Assembly (NCBI RefSeq): GCF_900188415.1
Contig: NZ_FZNV01000002.1
Span: 849,339 to 913,338 of the forward strand
Source: Maribacter sedimenticola
Lineage (GTDB): Bacteria; Bacteroidota; Bacteroidia; Flavobacteriales; Flavobacteriaceae
Reading direction: 5' to 3'
DNA length: 64,000 nt
Shown here: positions 1 through 8,948 of the stretch, piece by piece
Numbering within the stretch: the first letter of the stretch is position 1
How the letters are laid out: each line of letters begins with the position of its first letter
Notes under the pieces: model-generated
Databases searched by the model: none
Seen by the model: the letters and a program-made list of their open reading frames with translations, nothing else
What the model was told of the DNA's origin: nothing
Position numbers and translations under genes: made by a program

Positions 1-618
1 CATCACCACACATTCAGTGTCCGGATCGTTGATCAAAAGCTCTACGGCCTCTTTAGTTGTGGTTCCAATGATTGGATCACCGCCAATACCTATAGCAGTA
101 GTAATACCTAAACCTTGACGAACCACTTGATCTGCAGCCTCATACGTCAATGTACCGGATTTGGAAACGATTCCTACATTACCTTCCTTAAAAACAAAAC
201 CAGGCATAATACCCACTTTTGCTTCGCCCGGAGTAATTACTCCTGGACAGTTAGGACCGATCAACCTGCAATCTCTTTTATCAATATAATTGGCCACTTT
301 GACCATATCCGCAACAGGAATACCTTCAGTAATGGTTATAATAACTTTTATTCCCGCTTCAGCGGCTTCCATAATAGCATCTGCGGCAAATGCAGGCGGA
401 ACGAAAATAATACTAGTATCTGCACCCACTTTCTCAACAGCCTCGGTAACCGTATTGAAAACAGGTTTTCCTAAATGCTCTTGACCTCCCTTGCCCGGAG
501 TAACACCACCAACGATGTTTGTGCCATACTCTATCATTTGTTCGGCATGGAAAGTACCTTCACTACCAGTGAAACCTTGTACGATTATTTTGGAATCCTT
601 ATTTACTAATACGCTCAT
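1..618 (-). CDS. sucD: Succinyl-CoA synthetase (succinate-CoA ligase) alpha subunit, partial
   Basis: Alpha subunit of the TCA-cycle enzyme that interconverts succinyl-CoA and succinate with NDP phosphorylation; it works with SucB. The N-terminal 206 codons are visible; the C-terminus, including the phosphorylated histidine expected near residue 246, lies beyond the window edge. The start [15 protein letters not shown], the CoA-binding fold segment [18 protein letters not shown], and [21 protein letters not shown] are typical of SucD. It is the last visible gene of the lipid A operon, 71 nt after the second lpxD gene. That placement suggests read-through from the operon, but an own promoter in the gap cannot be excluded. 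The family call is secure. Confidence 0.95.
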   Translation of the reverse strand, partial: MSVLVNKDSKIIVQGFTGSEGTFHAEQMIEYGTNIVGGVTPGKGGQEHLGKPVFNTVTEAVEKVGADTSIIFVPPAFAADAIMEAAEAGIKVIITITEGIPVADMVKVANYIDKRDCRLIGPNCPGVITPGEAKVGIMPGFVFKEGNVGIVSKSGTLTYEAADQVVRQGLGITTAIGIGGDPIIGTTTKEAVELLINDPDTECVVM

Positions 619-689
619 ACTACTGTAGTTTTTATTTTTAACAGAACAAAAATATAGGTTTGTTAATGAATTTTAAAGCATTAACACGC

Positions 690-1625
690 TTATTTATCGT
701 TCATTTTTTTAATTATTTCCGGAATCTTCTTAATGTATGCCAATTGTTTCAATTTTTCCCTGGATTCTTCTATAGGTGTACCAAAATAACTCTTACCACC
801 GGCAACGGATTTGGTTACTCCAGTTTGTCCCATAATAACGGCATTTTTTCCTATGGTAATACCGCTATTGGTCCCTACTTGCCCCCAAAGCGTCACTTCA
901 TCCTCAATGATCACACATCCGGCAATTCCCGTTTGCGATGCAATGAGACATTTTTTACCAATGACCGTATCATGGCCAACATGTACCTGATTATCCAATT
1001 TGGAACCAAAGCCAATAGTAGTATCTCCCGTTACACCCCTATCTATGGTACAAAGAGCACCTATATCCACATGATCTTTAATAACCACCCTTCCACCTGA
1101 CCGCAATTTATCATACCCCTCCGGTCTTTTTTTGTAATAAAATGCATCTGCTCCCAATACACTTCCCGCATGTATGGTTACATGATCACCTATTACACAA
1201 TTGTCATAAATGGTAACATTACTGTGAATGGTACAATTGTCTCCCACAATTACATTGTTACCAATAAAACTATTGGGTTGAATGACCGTGTTTTCCCCTA
1301 TAATGGCCGATATGGAAATTGGCTGCTTACTGGGTACAAAAGGCTGAAAAAAGGCCGTAAGCTTATTGAAATCCCTAAAGGGGTCTTCAGAAATAAGCAA
1401 AGCCTTTCCTTCAGGGCAATCCACATTTTTGTTAATTAAAATGATCGTGGCCTTGGAAGCCAGCGCCTTATCATAATATTTTGGATGATCCACAAAAACG
1501 ATATCTCCGGGTTCAACGACATGAATTTCGTTCATGCCCAGCACTGGAAAGTTATCATCGCCAACATATTCACTGGATATGATTTCGGCTATTTGCTTTA
1601 AGGTAAAAGAAGTTGGAAATTTCAA
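690..1625 (-). CDS. LpxD-like UDP-3-O-acylglucosamine N-acyltransferase paralogue
   Basis: This is a second LpxD-family protein (311 aa) in the same operon as the canonical LpxD. It has an N-terminal LpxD-type domain (about residues 1-100) followed by hexapeptide repeats of a left-handed beta helix (about 110-285), seen as repeated IGxN/VGDN units. The segment LDNQVHVGHD aligns with LDNQIQIAHN of the neighbour, so the catalytic histidine is kept (His218). Known LpxD enzymes add a 3-hydroxyacyl chain to the 2-amino group of UDP-3-O-acylglucosamine. Whether this copy acts on lipid A with another chain length or on another sugar nucleotide cannot be read from the sequence. It follows efp with a 42-nt gap. 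Confidence 0.82.
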   Translation of the reverse strand: MKFPTSFTLKQIAEIISSEYVGDDNFPVLGMNEIHVVEPGDIVFVDHPKYYDKALASKATIILINKNVDCPEGKALLISEDPFRDFNKLTAFFQPFVPSKQPISISAIIGENTVIQPNSFIGNNVIVGDNCTIHSNVTIYDNCVIGDHVTIHAGSVLGADAFYYKKRPEGYDKLRSGGRVVIKDHVDIGALCTIDRGVTGDTTIGFGSKLDNQVHVGHDTVIGKKCLIASQTGIAGCVIIEDEVTLWGQVGTNSGITIGKNAVIMGQTGVTKSVAGGKSYFGTPIEESREKLKQLAYIKKIPEIIKKMNDK

Positions 1626-1667
1626 AGGACCGCTTTAAGTCTATTTATTGAACCAATATGGTCGTTA

Positions 1668-2234
1668 TTACTCCTTAACACGTTCCATGTAAGAACCTGT
1701 AGCAGTATCTATCTTAATTTTATCACCTTCATTAATGAACAATGGCACATTTACTTCTGCCCCTGTTTCCACCTTTGCCGGTTTAGTAGCGTTCGTGGCT
1801 GTATTGCCCTTTACCCCTGGTTCGGTATAAGTTACTTCCAATATAACACTTGCAGGCATATCAACGGATAATGGCATACTGTCCTCGGTATTGAACATTA
1901 TCTTAACGACTTCCCCTTCCTTTAATAGACCGGGAGCATCAAGTGAGCTTTCCTGCAAAGTGATTTGGTTGTAGTCATCAGTATTCATAAAGTGATATGT
2001 TTCACCTTCTGGATATAAATATTGATACGAACGGGTCTCTACACGAACGTCCTCTATTTTATGACCAGCAGAAAATGTATTATCCAATACTTTACCTGTA
2101 GAAACGCTTTTTAATTTAGTACGTACGAAAGCAGGACCTTTACCTGGTTTTACATGTAGGAATTCAATGATCTTATAAATATCATTGTTATATCTGATGC
2201 ATAATCCTTTTCGTATATCTGATGTAGATGCCAT
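1668..2234 (-). CDS. efp: Translation elongation factor P
   Basis: EF-P (188 aa) binds stalled ribosomes and promotes peptide bond formation at polyproline stretches. It has the usual three-domain length. The N-terminal KOW-like domain carries a loop with HVKPGKGPAF, whose Lys32 occupies the position that is modified in many bacteria. The middle domain contains the SYQYLYPEGETYHFMN-type sequence, and the C-terminal OB domain contains the EF-P signature PLFINEGDKIKIDTATGSY. Placement inside a lipid A operon, between lpxA and the second lpxD, is the sort of conserved order seen in flavobacteria. No EF-P modification gene (epmA-type) is visible nearby. Confidence 0.97.
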   Translation of the reverse strand: MASTSDIRKGLCIRYNNDIYKIIEFLHVKPGKGPAFVRTKLKSVSTGKVLDNTFSAGHKIEDVRVETRSYQYLYPEGETYHFMNTDDYNQITLQESSLDAPGLLKEGEVVKIMFNTEDSMPLSVDMPASVILEVTYTEPGVKGNTATNATKPAKVETGAEVNVPLFINEGDKIKIDTATGSYMERVKE

Positions 2235-2277
2235 GTGTAATTGATGTTATTGTAGTTAACTAAAAGTTTATAATAAT

Positions 2278-3063
2278 TTAATTGTTGCTGAAATATCCTT
2301 TCATGATTCCACGTTGGGAATCTCTTATAAACTGAAGAATTTCATCCCTCTCCGGGGTTGCTTCCATTTCAGCTTCTATAATCTGAACCGCTTGGGTATT
2401 ATTATAGTTTTTTTGATATAGAATTCTATAGATATTCTGTATTTCCCTGATTTTATCCGATTCAAACCCCCTTCTTCTTAGCCCTACGGAATTAATACCA
2501 ACATAGGATAAGGGCTCACGCGCTGCCTTTACGTAAGGTGGAACATCTTTTCTAACCAAAGATCCACCCGTTACAAAAGCATGTTGACCTACGGAAACAA
2601 ATTGATGCACGGCCACCAAACCGGCCAATATGACGTTATCACCAACGGTTACATGACCTGCCAAGGTAGAATTATTTGAAAAAATACAGTTATCGCCTAC
2701 CAGGCAGTCATGGGCTACGTGGCAATATGCCATAATCAGGCAATTTTTACCAATTACCGTTTTCATACGGTCCGCAGTTCCCTTGTGGATCGTGGCACAC
2801 TCCCTAATGGTAGTGTTATCACCAATGACCACGGTAGTATCCTCATTATCATATTTAAGGTCCTGTGGTGAAGCGGATATGACGGCCCCTGGAAAAATAT
2901 TACAATTTTTACCAATACGGGCCCCTTCCATTATCGTTACATTGGAGCCGATCCAGGTACCATCACCAATAGTGACATTATTATGAATTGTAGTAAATGG
3001 TTCTACCACAACATTTTTAGCAATTTTTGCGCCCGGATGTATATAGGCCAATGGTTGGTTCAT
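2278..3063 (-). CDS. lpxA: UDP-N-acetylglucosamine acyltransferase
   Basis: LpxA (261 aa) catalyses the first step of lipid A synthesis, transferring a 3-hydroxyacyl group from ACP to the 3-OH of UDP-GlcNAc in the cytoplasm. The N-terminal two thirds are hexapeptide repeats. The catalytic segment AYCHVAHDC contains His118, equivalent to the active histidine of the E. coli enzyme. The C-terminal helical part has GLRRRGFESDKIREIQNIYRI, as in the family. It starts 1 nt after the stop codon of lpxC/fabZ, so the two are very probably translationally coupled. Confidence 0.97.
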   Translation of the reverse strand: MNQPLAYIHPGAKIAKNVVVEPFTTIHNNVTIGDGTWIGSNVTIMEGARIGKNCNIFPGAVISASPQDLKYDNEDTTVVIGDNTTIRECATIHKGTADRMKTVIGKNCLIMAYCHVAHDCLVGDNCIFSNNSTLAGHVTVGDNVILAGLVAVHQFVSVGQHAFVTGGSLVRKDVPPYVKAAREPLSYVGINSVGLRRRGFESDKIREIQNIYRILYQKNYNNTQAVQIIEAEMEATPERDEILQFIRDSQRGIMKGYFSNN

Positions 3064-3064
3064 A

Positions 3065-4465
3065 CTATGTTCTTTTAACTATTTGTGCCATAAGCTCTGC
3101 CTCACTGACCAGTTTGTCGTTGGCATAGGCGTATGCTTGCATATGACAGATACCCCTTCTTATAGGAGTTATTAAGCTACAATGGAATATCAATGTATCA
3201 CCAGGTAGTACTTGGCGCTTAAATTTAACTTTATCAATTTTCATGAACAGGGTTAAATAGTTCTCCGGATCAGGTACCGTACTCAAGACCAGGATTCCTC
3301 CGGTTTGGGCCATTGCCTCTACCTGTAGAACGCCCGGCATGACCGGTGCACCCGGAAAATGACCTACAAAAAAAGGTTCGTTCATGGTAACGTTCTTCAT
3401 ACCAACCACATGCTCATCTGAAAGTTCTATAATACGATCGATCAACAAAAAAGGAGGCCTATGTGGTAACATATCCATAATCTGATGGATATCCATTAAC
3501 GGCGGAAGGTTCAAGTCGTATTTAGGAACTTTGTTTCTTCTTTCTATTTTTATGATCTGAGCCAATTTTTTAGCAAACTGGTTATTTACATAATGCCCAG
3601 GTTTATTGGCTATGACCTTACCACGAATACGTGTGCCTATCAATGCCAAATCACCAATAACATCCAGTAATTTATGTCTGGCGGCCTCATTTGGATGATG
3701 AAGGGTCAAATTGTCCAAGATACCGTTGGCCTTTACGGATAACTTCTTTTTATCGAATGCCTTTTCCAGTTTCGTCATCGTTGCCTCGGAAATTTCCTTG
3801 TCTACGTATACAATGGCATTGTTTAAATCTCCTCCCTTTATAAGTCCGTTTTCCAATAGCATTTCCAACTCGTGCAAAAAGCTGAAAGTACGGGCATTGG
3901 CTATTTCTGACTTAAAATCGGATATATTATCTAAAGTAGCATTTTGGGTCCCCAGTACTTTGGTCCCAAAATCTACCATGGTCATAAGTTGGTATTCATC
4001 AGACGGGATAATGGTAATCTCACTTCCCGTGTCCTCATCCTTATAGCTTATGACCTCCTTTACGATATATTCCTCCCGTTCAGCTTCTTGCTCCACTACC
4101 CCGGCATCTTCAAGGACCTTTACAAAAAATTTGGAGGAGCCGTCCATTATAGGTGGTTCGGCCGCATTCAATTCAATGAGCACATTGTCAATTTCCAGAC
4201 CCACCAAAGCGGCCAATACATGCTCAGAAGTCTGTATCTTAACACCGTTCTTTTCTAGGTTAGTACCTCGTTGTGTATTCACTACAAGATTGGCATCTGC
4301 AGGTATTATAGGCTCTCCCTCCAGGTCTACCCTTTTAAACTTATAGCCGTGATTTTCCTCTGCCGGCAAAAAACTTATAGTGACATCGCTTCCCGTATGT
4401 AAGCCAACTCCTGTTAGACTCACTTTTTTTCCTATGGTTCTCTGTTTGTTGTTTGCTGTACTCAT
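3065..4465 (-). CDS. lpxC/fabZ: Bifunctional UDP-3-O-acyl-GlcNAc deacetylase / 3-hydroxyacyl-ACP dehydratase
   Basis: A natural fusion of LpxC (about residues 8-310) and FabZ (about 325-466), characteristic of Bacteroidota. The LpxC part removes the N-acetyl group in the committed step of lipid A synthesis; its zinc site is visible as His82 (TSEHVLA), His264 and Asp268 (ARHKLLDVIGD), with His291 in KPGHYV as probable general acid. The FabZ part dehydrates 3-hydroxyacyl-ACP for fatty acid elongation; His369 (GHFPG) and Glu383 (VEAMAQ) match its active site. Joining the two may balance the use of 3-hydroxyacyl-ACP between lipid A and phospholipid. It follows lpxD with a 2-nt gap. Confidence 0.97.
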   Translation of the reverse strand: MSTANNKQRTIGKKVSLTGVGLHTGSDVTISFLPAEENHGYKFKRVDLEGEPIIPADANLVVNTQRGTNLEKNGVKIQTSEHVLAALVGLEIDNVLIELNAAEPPIMDGSSKFFVKVLEDAGVVEQEAEREEYIVKEVISYKDEDTGSEITIIPSDEYQLMTMVDFGTKVLGTQNATLDNISDFKSEIANARTFSFLHELEMLLENGLIKGGDLNNAIVYVDKEISEATMTKLEKAFDKKKLSVKANGILDNLTLHHPNEAARHKLLDVIGDLALIGTRIRGKVIANKPGHYVNNQFAKKLAQIIKIERRNKVPKYDLNLPPLMDIHQIMDMLPHRPPFLLIDRIIELSDEHVVGMKNVTMNEPFFVGHFPGAPVMPGVLQVEAMAQTGGILVLSTVPDPENYLTLFMKIDKVKFKRQVLPGDTLIFHCSLITPIRRGICHMQAYAYANDKLVSEAELMAQIVKRT

Positions 4466-4467
4466 CG

Positions 4468-5484
4468 TCAGTCTTTCTTTTCTAAAGTGTCGATTCTACT
4501 TATTATTTTTGGTAAGTTCTTAAAATGCACATAGGATTTATTATAATCGCCATAATTTAAAGCTGGCGAACCCTGTAATACCTCATGATCCTTAACGTTT
4601 CTTCCTATACCGGACTGAGCCTGTATCTTAACATAATCTCCAATGACAATATGGCCTACAATACCTACTTGGCCACCGATCATACAATGTTTCCCAATTT
4701 TTGTAGATCCCGCAATACCCGTTTGGGCCGCAATTACGGTATGTTCACCAATTTCTACGTTATGGGCGATCTGTATTTGATTGTCTAGCTTTACCCCTTT
4801 CCTCAATATAGTAGAACCCAGAGTGGCACGATCAATGGTAGTACCCGCACCAACGTCTACATTACTTTCCAATATTACGTTCCCGGTCTGCGGAACTTTG
4901 GTAAATTCACCAGATTCATTTGGGGTAAATCCAAAACCATCGGCTCCTAAGATTACTCCGCTATGAACGACACAATTGTCTCCGATAACTGTTTCTGAAT
5001 ATATTTTGGCACCAGCAAAAATGGTTACATTGTTCCCAACGGTAACATTATCGCCAATATATACATTAGGATAAACCTTTACATTATCGCCCAAACGAAC
5101 ATTGTTGCCCAAATAACTAAAGGCACCCAAATAAATATCCAGTCCGTATGTTGCGGAATCTGACTTAAAGATCGGGGCTTCTATTCCCAACTTGTTGTTT
5201 TTGACCTGATTGTAGTATTCCAATAATTTTGAAAAGGATTTATAAGCATCATCTACCTTGATTAAAGTGGTAGTAATATCCTGTTCTGGAACAAAATTCT
5301 TATTTACAATAGTAATTGATGCCTTGGTCTTATATATAAAAGAAGTGTATTTAGGATTAGCCAAAAAGGTAAGAGATCCATCTTCCCCATCCTCAATTTT
5401 TGCAAGTTTGTACACGGTAATATCTGGATTTCCATGTACTTCTCCTTCTAAAATACCCGCAATTTGACCGGCTGTAAATTTCAT
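4468..5484 (-). CDS. lpxD: UDP-3-O-(3-hydroxyacyl)glucosamine N-acyltransferase
   Basis: The canonical LpxD (338 aa) performs the third step of lipid A synthesis, N-acylating UDP-3-O-acylglucosamine. The N-terminal uridine-binding domain (about residues 1-100) is followed by a left-handed beta helix of hexapeptide repeats (about 110-320). The motif LDNQIQIAHNVEIGEH places the catalytic base at His241, and GADGFGF matches the LpxD consensus. It sits 23 nt after the HD-hydrolase gene and 2 nt before lpxC/fabZ, which points to one transcript. It is closer to characterised LpxD proteins in length and motifs than the paralogue further down the operon. Confidence 0.96.
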   Translation of the reverse strand: MKFTAGQIAGILEGEVHGNPDITVYKLAKIEDGEDGSLTFLANPKYTSFIYKTKASITIVNKNFVPEQDITTTLIKVDDAYKSFSKLLEYYNQVKNNKLGIEAPIFKSDSATYGLDIYLGAFSYLGNNVRLGDNVKVYPNVYIGDNVTVGNNVTIFAGAKIYSETVIGDNCVVHSGVILGADGFGFTPNESGEFTKVPQTGNVILESNVDVGAGTTIDRATLGSTILRKGVKLDNQIQIAHNVEIGEHTVIAAQTGIAGSTKIGKHCMIGGQVGIVGHIVIGDYVKIQAQSGIGRNVKDHEVLQGSPALNYGDYNKSYVHFKNLPKIISRIDTLEKKD

Positions 5485-5507
5485 GGGCGTAAAAGTAACA
5501 AAAATAG

Positions 5508-6737
5508 TTAAACTGCCACTTTGGGGTAGCAGATATAATATTTGGTGACCGTTTTGGAAAGTGCGTTGAGATTTAGATGATCGGAGAGTTTGGCAACATC
5601 GGTAATTTTGCCATTTTTTCTAAGAATATTAATGTTTTGATACTCCCTATCGTAAGCTTTATTAGTTAGTTCCCCCTTAAAAACAAAATAGGAGGTTTCC
5701 TCATCGGTCAATTTATATTTCTCCTTTATTTTATTGAATTTTATACTGAATTTACGATTGCTTATAGGTTCTTTCTTAAGTTTTATATGCAACAATTTTC
5801 TATCTATGATCATTTCACAAAGTGATGAGAGTACAAAATCCTTATGATGCTGCCACTCCTTTAAAGCAGAAAGAATATCGATATCATCCAATTTGGCAAA
5901 AGTGTTCAAGGTCTTAGTATTAAAATTATCCTTATTTATCGCATGCGTCAGGAAATAAAGTAAAGGTTGTGAACAGTGCAATTCTTGACCTTTATTTAAA
6001 AGAAAACGAGCCCTTTTTAGGATATTGATTAAGATCTGCTCTGCAGCAACACCTGTTTTGTGCAAATAAACCTGCCAATACATGAAACGCCTGGCCATTA
6101 AAAATTTTTCTACGGAATAGGTACCTTTTTCCTCAACGACCAAATTACCGTCCACAACGTTAAGCATGGTAATCAATCGTTCTGCATTGGTATTACCCTC
6201 TGCCACACCGGTATAAAAACTGTCCCGCTTAAGATAATCCAACCGATCCATATCCAACTGACTGGAAACCAACTGATTTAAAAACTTTTTAGGATGTTTT
6301 CCGGTAAATATAGAAATGGCTTCCGTTAAACTTCCGTTAAATCGGTCATTGAGTTCTTTCATGAATTGTAGCGAAATAAACTCATGGCTTACCCCTTCAA
6401 CAATACTATGTTCCATGGCATGGGAAAAAGGACCATGCCCAATATCATGTAAAAGTATAGCCTCCAATAAACCGTTTTCCTCTTTATTATTTATTTCAAC
6501 TCCCTTAAAACGAAGCACTTGAATAGATTTTTGCATAAGATACATACAACCCAAGGCATGATGAAAACGTGTATGGTGCGCCCCTGGATAAACCAGATAC
6601 GAAAGGCCAACTTGTGAAATTCTGCGAAGTCGTTGAAAATAGGGTTCAGCAATCAGGTCAAATATGCGTGTATTTGGAATTCTAATAAATCCGTAAATTG
6701 GATCATTAAAGATTTTCAGTTTGTTCGATGTTTTCAA
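5508..6737 (-). CDS. HD-domain phosphohydrolase (dNTPase-like)
   Basis: Metal-dependent HD superfamily phosphohydrolase (409 aa). The N-terminal part contains QRLRRISQVG and AHHTRFHHALG, then the HD doublet His97-Asp98 in LLHDIGHGPFSHAME, and the downstream aspartates of SQLDMDRLDYLKRD. This pattern matches the dGTPase/SAMHD1-like branch, but the nucleotide substrate is not determined. It is the first gene of the lipid A operon and divergent from porX. The same position next to lpxD is common in flavobacteria, though no mechanistic link to lipid A is evident. Confidence 0.88.
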   Translation of the reverse strand: MKTSNKLKIFNDPIYGFIRIPNTRIFDLIAEPYFQRLRRISQVGLSYLVYPGAHHTRFHHALGCMYLMQKSIQVLRFKGVEINNKEENGLLEAILLHDIGHGPFSHAMEHSIVEGVSHEFISLQFMKELNDRFNGSLTEAISIFTGKHPKKFLNQLVSSQLDMDRLDYLKRDSFYTGVAEGNTNAERLITMLNVVDGNLVVEEKGTYSVEKFLMARRFMYWQVYLHKTGVAAEQILINILKRARFLLNKGQELHCSQPLLYFLTHAINKDNFNTKTLNTFAKLDDIDILSALKEWQHHKDFVLSSLCEMIIDRKLLHIKLKKEPISNRKFSIKFNKIKEKYKLTDEETSYFVFKGELTNKAYDREYQNINILRKNGKITDVAKLSDHLNLNALSKTVTKYYICYPKVAV

Positions 6738-6768
6738 GATAGGTATGTCTTTTCTGAAATTAACAGTT

Positions 6769-6776
6769 CAAAGTTA
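6769..6776 (-). promoter_or_regulatory. Candidate -7 element for the HD/lpx operon
   Basis: On the minus strand this reads TAACTTTG, a perfect match to the Bacteroidota -7 consensus TAnnTTTG. A start site a few bases downstream would give a leader of roughly 25 nt before the HD-hydrolase start codon. No TTG at the usual -33 distance is present, so the call rests on one half of the promoter only. Confidence 0.4.
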
Positions 6777-6823
6777 TACAAAAGCATCAGCATAGAATTT
6801 GATAATCGTCAAATAATAATTGA

Positions 6824-8368
6824 ATGAACAAAATAAAAATATTGTGGGTAGATGATGAAATTGATCTACTTAAACCCCATATCCTTTTTTTAGAAGCCAA
6901 GAATTATGAAGTACTTACCTGCCAAAGTGGACAGGAGGCGTTAGAGGAATTGGCAGAAACAAGGGTAGATATTGTTTTTTTAGATGAAAATATGCCAGGA
7001 ATTTCCGGATTGGAGACCCTTTCCGAAATCAAGGTCATTGATAATGCCCTGCCCGTAGTAATGATTACAAAAAGTGAGGAAGAATTTATAATGGAAGAAG
7101 CTATTGGTTCCAAAATAGCGGATTACTTGATTAAGCCCGTAAACCCAAATCAAATATTACTTTCCCTCAAAAAAAATTTAGACCATTCTAGATTAATTTC
7201 CGAGAAAACCACTAGCAATTATCAACAAGAATTTAGAAAGATTGCCATGGACCTTTCTATGGTGAACTCATACCAAGAATGGGCAGATTTATATAAGAAA
7301 CTAATTTATTGGGAATTACAGTTAGAAGAAATTGAGGATAGCGGCATGTTTGAGATTTTGGAATCCCAAAAAATAGAGGCTAATCAACAATTTGGAAAAT
7401 TCGTAGACCGCAACTATACGGACTGGTTTACCGATGCCGATGCACCAGTAATGTCGCATACTGTTTTTAAGGAGTGGATCATACCCGAAATCAAAGATCA
7501 GAAAACTTTGGTAATCGTAGTTGATAATCTGCGTTATGACCAATGGTACGCTTTTGAAGATACGGTCAATTCCTTCTATAAAAAGAAAAGAGAGGATTCA
7601 TACTATAGCATTTTGCCCACGGCCACGCAATATGCCAGAAACGCTATATTTTCTGGACTCACCCCATTGGATATGGAAAAAAAATATCCGGATTGGTGGA
7701 AAAACGATACTGATGACGGCGGCAAAAACTTATTTGAGGATAAGTTTTTAGGGGAACAGTTAAAACGAAACGGCCTAGATCTAAAGTGGGAATACCATAA
7801 GATCAGTAGCCTTAAGCAAGGAAAGCATTTAAGTCAAAACTTTAAATCACAAAAGGATAATGACTTAACGGTCATTGTATATAATTTCGTGGATATGCTC
7901 TCCCACGCCAAAACAGAAATGGAAGTGATCAAGGAATTGGCATCTAACGACAAATCTTACCGATCGCTTACCAAAAGTTGGTTCAAGAATTCCCCAATGC
8001 TTGAAATCATACAACAGGCCCAAACCTTAGGTTTAAAACTGATCATTACAACAGATCATGGCACCATTAATGTAAAATCACCTTCCAAAGTGGTGGGTGA
8101 CCGTGATACCAGTGCCAATTTAAGGTATAAGACAGGCAGAAGCCTTACGTATGAAAAAAATGATGTTTTAGCTGCCAAAGACCCAAAATCCATTTTCTTG
8201 CCCAGCATTAATATGAGTAGTTCATATATTTTTGCCAAAAATGATTATTTCTTTGCCTACCCTAACAACTACAACCATTATGTTAGCTATTATAGAAACA
8301 CGTATCAACATGGTGGAGTTTCGTTGGAAGAAATGATAATTCCTTTTGTAGTTTTGGAACCTAAATAG
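6824..8368 (+). CDS. porX: PorX: response regulator with PglZ phosphatase-like domain
   Basis: PorX (514 aa) is the response regulator linked to the type IX secretion system, with PorY as its usual sensor kinase. The receiver domain occupies residues 1-120: acidic pair Asp10-Asp11, phospho-acceptor Asp54 (FLDENMPG), Thr82 and Lys104 (YLIKP). A helical linker follows, then a PglZ domain of the alkaline phosphatase superfamily (about 205-514), with VVDNLRYDQW and ITTDHGT as the likely metal-site segments. There is no DNA-binding domain; work on the family indicates metal-dependent phosphodiesterase activity on oligonucleotides. No sensor kinase gene is adjacent. tsaE follows after 10 nt. Confidence 0.95.
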   Translation: MNKIKILWVDDEIDLLKPHILFLEAKNYEVLTCQSGQEALEELAETRVDIVFLDENMPGISGLETLSEIKVIDNALPVVMITKSEEEFIMEEAIGSKIADYLIKPVNPNQILLSLKKNLDHSRLISEKTTSNYQQEFRKIAMDLSMVNSYQEWADLYKKLIYWELQLEEIEDSGMFEILESQKIEANQQFGKFVDRNYTDWFTDADAPVMSHTVFKEWIIPEIKDQKTLVIVVDNLRYDQWYAFEDTVNSFYKKKREDSYYSILPTATQYARNAIFSGLTPLDMEKKYPDWWKNDTDDGGKNLFEDKFLGEQLKRNGLDLKWEYHKISSLKQGKHLSQNFKSQKDNDLTVIVYNFVDMLSHAKTEMEVIKELASNDKSYRSLTKSWFKNSPMLEIIQQAQTLGLKLIITTDHGTINVKSPSKVVGDRDTSANLRYKTGRSLTYEKNDVLAAKDPKSIFLPSINMSSSYIFAKNDYFFAYPNNYNHYVSYYRNTYQHGGVSLEEMIIPFVVLEPK

Positions 8369-8378
8369 ATTTAAATAC

Positions 8379-8789
8379 ATGGAACTTATTTATACGGAGC
8401 AGGACCTACCTTCCATTGCTAGGACCATACTTGAATATGTGGATACTAAAATATTGGCCTTTTATGCTCCCATGGGCGCTGGAAAAACTACATTGATCAA
8501 AGCTTTGGTCAGAGAATTGGGCAGTACGGACAATGTGAGCAGTCCTACTTTTGGTTTAGTGAACGAGTACCAATTAGATAATGGAGAACTATTAGCTTAT
8601 CATTTTGACTTTTACCGTTTAAAAGATGAAACTGAAGCACTCGATATGGGACTGGATGACTATTTACAGTCCAACGCATGGATATTTATGGAGTGGCCAG
8701 AAAAAATACCCAATTTAACACCCGAAAATATGCACACCCTCAAAATAGAGATTTTAGACCAAAAAACTAGAAAACTTACGTTGGTGTAA
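8379..8789 (+). CDS. tsaE: tRNA threonylcarbamoyladenosine synthesis ATPase TsaE
   Basis: TsaE (136 aa) is the ATPase that supports TsaB/TsaD in making t6A37 on tRNAs that read ANN codons. The P-loop APMGAGKTT (residues 30-38) and the segment SSPTFGLVNEY are diagnostic, as is HFDFYRL followed by an acidic DMGLDDYL stretch. The length is normal for the family. It lies directly behind porX and is probably co-transcribed with it. Confidence 0.96.
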   Translation: MELIYTEQDLPSIARTILEYVDTKILAFYAPMGAGKTTLIKALVRELGSTDNVSSPTFGLVNEYQLDNGELLAYHFDFYRLKDETEALDMGLDDYLQSNAWIFMEWPEKIPNLTPENMHTLKIEILDQKTRKLTLV

Positions 8790-8850
8790 CCAAAATGGTA
8801 TAGACTGAATCCTTAACTTGGTGTATTTTCAGTGAACAAATAAAATTTCC

Positions 8851-8890
8851 TACATCGTTTTACATCGATTTTTATTGTGTTTAATCGATG
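8851..8890. repeat. Tandem 10-mer and inverted repeat upstream of the mini-protein
   Basis: TACATCGTTT (8851-8860) is directly followed by TACATCGATT (8861-8870), a 10-bp tandem repeat. CATCGATT at 8863-8870 is matched by its reverse complement AATCGATG at 8883-8890, with a 12-nt spacer. The arrangement fits an operator or an upstream RNA hairpin; the binding factor is unknown. Confidence 0.5.
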
Positions 8891-8904
8891 AACAGCACGG
8901 AATT

Positions 8905-8948
8905 CGTTAAAATGTATATTTTTTCCGTTAAAATGCATAATTTTAACG
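8905..8948. repeat. Three CGTTAAAAT repeats, two direct and one inverted
   Basis: CGTTAAAATGTAT (8905-8917) and CGTTAAAATGCAT (8926-8938) are direct repeats with a 21-bp period, close to two helical turns. A third copy of the core lies inverted as AATTTTAACG at 8939-8948. They sit upstream of a possible -7 element TACGTTTG (8980-8987). This looks like a set of same-face protein-binding sites controlling the mini-protein gene. Confidence 0.5.

Noticed and set aside
660..1100. A 146-codon plus-strand open frame inside the second lpxD gene
   Set aside because: It is a shadow of the hexapeptide-repeat frame on the other strand; no start context or family support.
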